From Flavobacterium sp. 1355 (GTDB taxonomy: Bacteria; Bacteroidota; Bacteroidia; Flavobacteriales; Flavobacteriaceae): DNA of 64,000 nt. The notes beneath the pieces were generated by a model, which did not search any database, was not told the DNA's origin, and saw only the letters and a list, made by a program, of their open reading frames with translations. A program made the translations under genes and the position numbers. Where the stretch lies: contig NZ_JAFICC010000003.1 of NCBI RefSeq assembly GCF_017833415.1, positions 186,001 through 250,000 on the forward strand, in the 5' to 3' direction. Within the stretch, counting starts at the first letter, position 1, and every line of letters begins with the position of its first letter. Shown in pieces: positions 10,166 to 18,600 of the stretch.

Positions 10166-10196
10166 TAGTACTGAAAGAAACTTCAAATCAGTACTA
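10166..10196. promoter_or_regulatory. candidate operator, 9-bp inverted repeat with 13-bp spacer
   Basis: TAGTACTGA at 10166-10174 and TCAGTACTA at 10188-10196 form a perfect inverted repeat centred about 70 bp before the first collar gene. It abuts a weak -7-like TTCATTTG at 10197-10204. Centre-to-centre spacing of 22 bp equals two helical turns, as expected for a dimeric regulator. Confidence 0.5.
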
Positions 10197-10252
10197 TTCA
10201 TTTGTAAATAATATCTGAAAAAGTACTAACAAAAAACCAAAACTATAATATT

Positions 10253-10828
10253 ATGGATGAAATAATGGGAACCATTAAAATCTTTGCATTTGATTTTGCA
10301 CCAAATAACTGGGCGCTTTGCAACGGCCAAACTGTGGCAATAGCGCAAAATACAGCACTATTTTCATTACTGGGTACAACATACGGCGGTAACGGCGTGA
10401 ATACATTTGCCTTACCCGATCTTAGAGGGCGATCAATGATAGGTGCCGGTCAGTCAGGCGGTATGTCAATTAACTGGGGACAAGTTGGCGGTACTGAAAA
10501 CGCTTCTTTGGACATAAATACTATGCCGATACACATTCATCCTATCACCAATGGAGCAGCAAGTGTAACAACTGTTATAAACGCAACCACAGGCGGAACA
10601 GTAACCAATGATTCTGATAATGGCACAAATGCATTTGCAAGCGGAAACAGTACAGCAAATATATATTCAGAACCAATTGCAACAAATTCAAGTGTTGGAG
10701 GTATAACCACTACAATTGGCGGTAATACTTCACCTATTGGTAACAATATGCCCTTTAGTATCAGAAACCCTTATCTGGCAATGAACCATTGTATATTGTT
10801 AAATGGTATTTATCCTTCCAGAAATTAA
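10253..10828 (+). CDS. phage tail-collar (microcystin-dependent) family protein 1
   Basis: 191 residues. The N-terminal collar domain carries the family pattern: MGTIKIFAFDFAPNNWALCNGQ, YGGNGVNTFALPDLRGR, and GQVGGTENASL. The C-terminus ends NPYLAMNHCILLNGIYPSRN, the ending typical of this family. The middle is Thr/Asn/Gly-rich, like a beta-helical or trimeric fibre. No signal peptide. Collar domains come from phage tail fibres, but many bacteria carry stand-alone versions of unknown function. It is the first gene of a tight same-strand run leading into the giant adhesin. Confidence 0.9.
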   Translation: MDEIMGTIKIFAFDFAPNNWALCNGQTVAIAQNTALFSLLGTTYGGNGVNTFALPDLRGRSMIGAGQSGGMSINWGQVGGTENASLDINTMPIHIHPITNGAASVTTVINATTGGTVTNDSDNGTNAFASGNSTANIYSEPIATNSSVGGITTTIGGNTSPIGNNMPFSIRNPYLAMNHCILLNGIYPSRN

Positions 10829-10870
10829 CGAAACCAATAAAAAAATAAACTAACCGATAAATAAATAATT

Positions 10871-11455
10871 ATGGAAGAATTTTTAGGAACAATAAAAGCA
10901 TTTGGATTTAATTTTTCACCAAGAGGCTGGATGTTTTGTAACGGACAACTACTATCTATATCACAAAACAGTGCACTATTTGCCTTACTTGGAACTATAT
11001 ATGGTGGTGATGGTCAAAACACATTTGCATTACCAGACTTAAGAGGCCGTACTATTATACATCCTGGAACAGGGCCTGGACTATCTCCTATTGTTATAGG
11101 ACAAACTGGCGGAACAGAAAACATTACTTTGACTCAAAATAATTTGCCTGCGCATACTCATGCTCTTGCTACGGGACAAGTAGCAGTTACTACAGTCATT
11201 AACGCACTAACTGGAGGTACTGTAACAAACGACTGTGATAATGGTACAAATTCATTTGCAAGCGGAGGAAACGCTGCAAATGCTTACAGCGAGCCGGTTA
11301 CTCCGCCGACAACCAGTCAGATTGGTGGTGTAACTTCTACTATAAGCGGTACTACTTCTTCTGCCGGGGGATCTCAGCCTTTTAGCCTTAGAAATCCATA
11401 TTTAGGGATCTATATGAGTATTTGTGTTGAAGGAATTTTTCCTTCCAGAAATTAA
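10871..11455 (+). CDS. phage tail-collar (microcystin-dependent) family protein 2
   Basis: 194 residues, paralogous to the preceding gene over its whole length (LGTIKAFGFNFSPRGWMFCNGQ, TFALPDLRGRTIIHPG, ending GIFPSRN). The two share the odd internal phrase VTTVINA.TGGTVTND.DNGTN.FASG, so this pair arose by tandem duplication. The gap to the first copy is 42 bp and to the next gene 50 bp, consistent with one transcript. No signal peptide or membrane helix is seen. A structural role at the cell surface or in a tail-like particle is inference only. Confidence 0.9.
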   Translation: MEEFLGTIKAFGFNFSPRGWMFCNGQLLSISQNSALFALLGTIYGGDGQNTFALPDLRGRTIIHPGTGPGLSPIVIGQTGGTENITLTQNNLPAHTHALATGQVAVTTVINALTGGTVTNDCDNGTNSFASGGNAANAYSEPVTPPTTSQIGGVTSTISGTTSSAGGSQPFSLRNPYLGIYMSICVEGIFPSRN

Positions 11456-11505
11456 TAAACCAAACTGACAGAGGTATTTTTTACCTCTGTCCTTAAATCA
11501 ATTTT

Positions 11506-12642
11506 ATGACCAACGACATTAAAATAGGCATCTTAATTCCAAAATCGCAACAATACCCAACTCTGGATAAAGAATTTATGAAAGGGTTAAAACTCAATAA
11601 CCTTGATGTAAAAATCTTTGTAGAAAGTATTGGTATTGGTGCAGACGAAAAAATGATCATTGAAAAAATTCAGAAATTGAACTTTCAGGAAGACGTATCT
11701 ATTATTATTGGCCTTTTTGGTCATAATAACATGAAACACGTTTATGAATATGCATCAAAAAATGACATTTTATTAATAGCATCAGATCTTGGAGCCACTA
11801 TGCCCTATGGCGCATTAACGTATAAAGGCGTTTATATTAATTCATTGGCATTAACAGAATCCTGTTATCATTTAGGCAATTACCTGACGTCAAAAAATTA
11901 TCAGAAAATTGCTTCTTCAACTTCTTATTATGATTCCGGTTACGGATTGTTATCGGCCATTGAACACTCTTTCAAGGAAAATATAAATTTTTCCGGACAT
12001 TATATTACACCATTTATGCCCAGAGAAGATGAGGCTATACATATGGATCAGTCTATTACAGCTCAGGAACCTGATGCTGTTTTTGCATTCTATAGCGGAT
12101 TATACGCCGAAGAAAATGCTGATTTTATTAATCAGAACAAAATCACCCAAAAGTATCCTTTTTATGTAACTCCTTTTTTTATCAATGAAAAAATTCTGGA
12201 ACAATATAAAAATGCCCCACACGAGTTATATGTGGTAGGGTCATGGATTCAGAATAACAGTGAAAATCCTGATTTTGATAATGAATACCAAAAAGCATAT
12301 TCAGAAAGTCCATCTGCATTTTCAATTTTAGGATATGAAAATGGCCTCATATTAAAAAACATTCTTTTGAATACTAAAAATGAGACACAGATTAATGCAT
12401 TAATAAATGAGATCAATGAATTAAATATTTCGGGACCACGAGGAAAAATCCAATTTGACAAGGATACCAACCGAACAATATTTGATCATTATATATACAA
12501 ATTAAATTTAGATTCCTCAAGTAATATAAGCTTTAGCAAAATAGAAACATTAGCAAATGACGGACATTTTATTAAAGCTATTACTTCATATAATGAAACT
12601 GTCAGACTAGGCGGCTGGCAAAATGCTTACTTATGTCATTAA
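11506..12642 (+). CDS. substrate-binding-like protein (Peripla_BP_6 fold) lacking a signal peptide
   Basis: 378 residues starting MTNDIKIGILIPKSQQYPTLDKEF, the opening strand of type I periplasmic-binding proteins of the LivJ/urea family, followed by IIGLFGHNN, GVYINSLALTE and SILGYENGLILKN segments typical of that fold. Unusually, there is no signal peptide or lipobox, and no ABC permease or ATPase gene nearby. It ends GGWQNAYLCH. Placed 50 bp after the second collar gene and 15 bp before the giant adhesin, it is probably co-expressed with them. It may be a soluble ligand sensor rather than a transporter part. Confidence 0.82.
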   Translation: MTNDIKIGILIPKSQQYPTLDKEFMKGLKLNNLDVKIFVESIGIGADEKMIIEKIQKLNFQEDVSIIIGLFGHNNMKHVYEYASKNDILLIASDLGATMPYGALTYKGVYINSLALTESCYHLGNYLTSKNYQKIASSTSYYDSGYGLLSAIEHSFKENINFSGHYITPFMPREDEAIHMDQSITAQEPDAVFAFYSGLYAEENADFINQNKITQKYPFYVTPFFINEKILEQYKNAPHELYVVGSWIQNNSENPDFDNEYQKAYSESPSAFSILGYENGLILKNILLNTKNETQINALINEINELNISGPRGKIQFDKDTNRTIFDHYIYKLNLDSSSNISFSKIETLANDGHFIKAITSYNETVRLGGWQNAYLCH

Positions 12643-12657
12643 ACTAAAACGTATGTT

Positions 12658-15600
12658 ATGAAAAAAAAATTACTCTTATTAATCATGCTTTTCTGCGCAT
12701 TTTTTGTGCATCAAAACGCAAACTCCCAAGTCACCCTGGGTGCCGGAGATATAGCCTTTATAGGGTATAATACCAGTCCGCTGGATGGTTTCGCTTTTAT
12801 TACCCTAAAAGCTATTCCGGCCGGAACTATCATTTATTTTACTGAACAGGGATGGAATGGAAACGCTGTTAATCCTACATGGGTAACAGGTAGTACTGAA
12901 ACACATTTAGTATGGACAGTTCCTGCTTTGACCCCTGCTGGTACAATAGTTTCCTTAATGGAAACAGCAACCCCTGATCAATTTACAGTCACGGGAACTT
13001 CGGGGATTGCTCTTGCAGCTGGTTTTACAGGCTTTAACCTTGCTTCGGGCGACCAGATATTAGCCTATCAGTCAGCAACCGGAATTGGAGCCAAGCCAGT
13101 TACGCCTAATCTTCCAACTTTTATTGCTGGTGTACATGGTGAATATAATTCTGCTGATTATGATTCAGGAACCACATGGAGTCTTGCAGGTACAAGCGGC
13201 GGCCCGTCAAGTGCAGTGCCTTTAGGTTTAACCAATGCTGTAAATTGTATTTCATTATTTCCTGCTCCAGGCCCTGAAATAGCCAATAGCAAGTTAAAAT
13301 CAACTGTAACACTTTCCGGAACTTCTGCACAGGTTTTGGCAACTATTAACAATCCCGCAAACTGGGATCATCAGGATAATGTGGCCGGAAATTATACCAT
13401 AACTCCAATAAGCTACCCTACTCCTGCTGTAACTGCAGCTTCGCCTCCGACGGTTACCACAACAACCGCAACAAATGTAGGAGCTGTAAAAGCGACTATT
13501 GGTGGCAATGTGACTGCAGACGGCGGAGATGCAAGTATCACTAGCGGAATTGTTTGGGGAACTGCACCGGCACCGACAATTTTAAATAATGTTTTTCCTA
13601 TTGGTAGTGGGACCGGAACTTTTTCTGGTACGGTTGGATTATTTCCTGCTTCAACACTTATTTATTATAGAGCGTATGCTACAAATTCTGGAGGAACCGG
13701 CTATGGTGCTGAGCTTACCTTTACAACTGGCGCAGCTTTAAGTACTTCATCAACACCTCAGACAAATGTATCCTGTAACGGAGGAGCGAATGGTACAGCA
13801 ACTGTTGTTGCAACAGGAGGAAAAACTCCGTACACGTATTCATGGTCCCCTGCGGGTGGAACTAATGCCAGTGCAACTGGTTTAGTACAAGGAACCTATA
13901 CTGTTACAATTACAGATGGGGAAGCAACACAAATCACAAGAAGTTTTACTATCACCCAGCCTTCGGCTATTAATCTTAGCACAGGAGGACAGAGTAATGT
14001 TTCTTGCTTTTCAGGATCAAATGGTACAGCAACTGTTGTTCCAACTGGCGGAACGCCGGGATACACTTATTCATGGGCACCATCGGGCGGAACCGGAGCA
14101 ACTGCATCTGGTTTATCAATAGGTACATATACTGTTACGGTGACAGATGCTAATTCTTGTCAGGCGACGAGATCATTTACTATAACACAGCCAGTTGCAG
14201 CACTTAATGTAACTGCAGGATCTCAAACTAATGTTTCGTGTTTTTCAGGTTCAAACGGTACAGCAACTGTTAATCCAAGTGGAGGAACATTTCCTTATAC
14301 CTATTCATGGTCTCCTTCGGGAGGAACAGCTGCATCGGCTACCGGTTTAACTGCAGGAACTTATACTGTTACGGTGACTGATGCTAATTCTTGTCAGGCA
14401 ACAAAAACATTTACAATAACACAACCAACATCGGTTCTTCTTGCAAGTGCAGCTTCTCAAACTAATGTTTCCTGTAATGGAGGATCTAATGGTTCTGCTA
14501 CAGTAGCTGTATCCGGAGGAACACCAACATATACCTATTCATGGGCTCCTTCAGGAGGAACAGCCGCAACAGCTTCTGGACTGACAGCAGGAACTTATAC
14601 TGTTACGGTAACAGATGCAAATGGTTGTACCGCTACACAAGTTTTTACAATTACCCAACCAACCACTGCTGTTGTTGCTTCAGTTGGAGGGCAAACAAAT
14701 GTTTCCTGCAATGGAGGATCAAACGGAACGGCTACAGTTAGTGCAACTGGCGGAGCTGGTTCCTATACCTATTCCTGGGCTCCATCGGGAGGAACTGCGG
14801 CAACTGCTACGGGATTGACAGCAGGAACTTATACGGTAACTGTAACCGATGCAAATTCTTGTACTGCAACACAAAGTTTTACTATTACCCAACCGGCTGC
14901 TCTTGTCGCTACTGCCGGAGCTCAAACAAATGTTTCCTGTAATGGAGGAACAAACGGATCGGCTACAGTAAGCGTCTCAGGCGGGGCATCTGGATATACC
15001 TATTCCTGGTCACCATCGGGCGGAACCGGAGCAACTGCATCTGGCCTTACCGCAGGAACTTATACGGTAACTGTAACCGATGCAAACTCGTGCACAGCAA
15101 CACAAAGTTTTACTATTACCCAACCGGCTGCTGCACTTGCAGCATCAGCAGGATCACAAACAAATGTATCCTGTAATGGAGGATCAAACGGAACTGCAAC
15201 AGTAAGCGTAACTGGCGGAACAGCCGGATATACGTATTCCTGGGCTCCGGCTGGAGGTACTGCTGCATCAGCTACTGGATTGACTGCTGGAACTTATACG
15301 GTAACTGTAACAGATACAAATGGTTGTACAGCTACACAAAGTTTTACAATAACTGAACCTGCTGCTCTTGTGGCTTCAGCTTCAGCACAAATAAATGTTT
15401 CTTGTAATGGTGGTACTAATGGCTCTGCTACAGTTAATGCAACTGGCGGAACTGGTTCATATACATACTCTTGGTCTCCTTCTGGAGGGACTGCGGCAAC
15501 TGCTACAGGGTTAGCGGCCGGTACTTATACGGTTACAGTAACAGATGCTAACTCATGTACAGCAACACAAAGCTTTACAATAACTGAACCTGTTACTCTT

Positions 15601-18600
15601 GTGGCTTCACCTATATCACAAACTAACATAGCTTGTAACGGAGATGCTACCGGATCGGCTACAGTTACGGTTACCGGAGGAACTGGTTCATATACCTATT
15701 CCTGGTCTCCTTCGGGAGGAACCGGAGCAACTGCAAGTGGCCTTACAGCGGGAACTTATACCGTAACCGTAACAGACGCAAACGGATGTACTGCTACGCA
15801 AAGCTTTACAATAACTCAACCTGCTGCTCTTGTAGCTTCAGCTTCAGCACAGACAAATGTTTCCTGCAATGGAGGATCAAACGGATCGGCTACAGTAAGT
15901 GTAACTGGTGGAACACCCGGATATTCATATTCATGGGCGCCAGCAGGCGGAACTGCTAATACAGCAAATGGACTTTCTGCCGGAACTTACACGGCAACAA
16001 TAACAGATGCAAATGGCTGTACTGCAACACAAAGTTTTACAATAACTCACCCTGCTGCTCTTGTAGCTTCAGCTTCAGCACAAACAAATGTTTCTTGTAA
16101 TGGTGGAACTAATGGCTCTGCCACAGTAAGTGTCACTGGTGGAACTGGTGCATACACGTATGTATGGTCTCCATCTGGCGGAACTGCTAATACAGCAACG
16201 GGACTTTCTGCAGGAACTTACACGGTAACAATAACAGATGCAAATGGTTGTACTGTAACACAAATTTTTACAATAACTGAACCTGCTGTTCTTGCAGCTT
16301 TACCTGTATCACAAACTAACATAGCTTGTAACGGAGATGCTACCGGATCGGCTACAGTTACGGCTACCGGAGGAACTGGTTCATATAATTATTCCTGGTC
16401 ACCAGCTGGCGGAACTGCTGATACAGCAAACGGGCTTACAGCGGGAATTTATACCGTAACCGTAACAGACGCAAACGGATGTACTGCTACGCAAAGTTTT
16501 ACAATAACTCAACCTGCTGCTCTTCTAGCTTCAGCTTCAGCACAAACAAATGTTTCCTGCAATGGAGGAGCAAACGGATCGGCTACAGTAAGTGTAACTG
16601 GTGGAACACCCGGATATTCATATTCATGGTCTCCATCTGGAGGAACTGCTGATACAGCAGGTGGACTTTCTGCAGGAACTTACACAGCAACAATAACGGA
16701 TGCAAATGGCTGTACTGCAACACAAAGTTTTACAATAACTCAACCTGCTGCTCTTGTAGCTTCAGCTTCGGCACAAACAAATGTTTCTTGTAATGGTGGT
16801 ACTAATGGCTCTGCTACAGTAAGCGTTACTGGTGGAACTGGTGCATATACGTATGCATGGGCGCCAACAGGCGGAACTGCAGATACTGCAAACGGACTTA
16901 CTGCCGGAACTTACACGGTTACGGTTACTGATGCTAATAGCTGTCAAACAACTCAAAGTTTTACAATAACTGAACCTGCTGCGCTTGTGGCTTCTGCAGG
17001 AGTACAAAATAATGTTTCTTGTAATGGAGGATCAAACGGATCGGCTACAGTAAATGCAACTGGCGGAACAGCCGGATATACATATTCATGGTCTCCATCT
17101 GGAGGAACTGCTGATACAGCAACTGGACTTACAGCGGGAACCTATACAGTAACAGTTACGGATGCAAACGGATGTGTTACAACACAAAGTTTTACAATCA
17201 CTGAACCTGCAATACTTATAGCTTCTGCTTCAGCACAAACAAATGTTTCCTGCAATAGTGGATCAAACGGATCGGCTACAGTAACAGCTACAGGAGGAAC
17301 TGGTTCATATACTTATTCCTGGTCACCAGCTGGCGGAACTGCTGATACTGCAAACGGACTTTCTGCCGGAACTTATACCGCAACAGTTACAGATGCAAAT
17401 GGTTGTACTGCAACACAAAGTTTTACAATCACCGAGCCTACGGCAATTATTACTTCTGTAAGTACACAAACAAATGTTTCTTGTAATTCAGGAACAAATG
17501 GATCAGCTACAATTGCCGCAACTGGCGGAACACCTGGTTACACTTATTCATGGTCACCTTATGGCGGAACTGCTGATACAGCAACCGGGCTTTCGGCCGG
17601 GACTTATACTGTAACAATAACAGATGCTAATAGTTGTACTGCAACACAAAGCGTGGTAATTACAGAACCTACATTAATTACTACTTCAATAGCAACGCAA
17701 ACAAATGTTTCTTGTAATGGAGGATCAAACGGATCGGCTACAGTAAGCGTCACTGGCGGAACTGGTGCATATACGTATGTATGGTCCCCATCTGGCGGAA
17801 CTGCAGATACTGCAAACGGACTTTCTGCAGGAACTTATACGGTAACAGTAACAGATTCAAACGGATGTACTGCTACGCAAATCTTTACAATTTCAGAGCC
17901 TACAGTTCTTGTGGCTTCTGCAGGAGTACAAAATAATGTTTCTTGTAATGGAGGATCAAACGGATCGGCTACAGTAAATGCAACTGGCGGAACAGCCGGA
18001 TATACATATTCATGGTCTCCATCTGGAGGAACTGCTGATACAGCAAGTAGCCTTACAGCGGGAACCTATATGGCAACAATAACTGATGCAAATGGCTGTA
18101 CTGCAACACAAAGTTTTACAATAACCGAACCTGCAGCACTTATAGTTTCTGCTTCAGCACAAACAAATGTTTCCTGCAATAGTGGATCAAACGGATCGGC
18201 TACAGTAACAGCTACCGGCGGAACAGGTGCATATACTTATTCATGGTCTCCATCTGGAGGAACTGCTGATACAGCAACTGGACTTACAGCGGGAACTTAT
18301 ACAGCAACAGTTACAGATGCAAATGGTTGTACAGCAAGACAAAGTTTTACAATCACCGAGCCTACGGCAATTATTACTTCTGTAAGTGCACAAACAAATG
18401 TTTCTTGTTTTTCAGGAACAAATGGATCAGCTACAATTGCCGCAACTGGCGGAACACCTGGCTACACTTATTCATGGTCACCTTATGGCGGAACTGCTGA
18501 TACTGCAACCGGGCTTTCGGCCGGGACTTATACTGTTACAGTAACAGATGCTAATGGTTGTACTGCAACACAAAGCGTTACAATTACAGAACCTTCAATA

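Larger units (their letters stand above)
9771..10252. other. intergenic control region of the collar/adhesin cluster
   Basis: A 482-bp AT-rich gap between divergent genes. It contains two perfect inverted repeats, listed separately (10038-10069 and 10166-10196). No open frame in it looks like a gene. Confidence 0.5.

Noticed and set aside
10253..11455. Collar genes as the remnant of a prophage
   Set aside because: No other phage structural, replication, lysis or integrase genes are near; stand-alone collar proteins are common in bacteria.
11506..12642. Substrate-binding protein as part of an ABC transporter
   Set aside because: No signal peptide, permease or ATPase gene is present; an uptake role is not supported.
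13121..17007. Several long open frames on the opposite strand and other frames of the adhesin gene
   Set aside because: They follow from the biased codon use of the tandem repeats and have no independent gene features.
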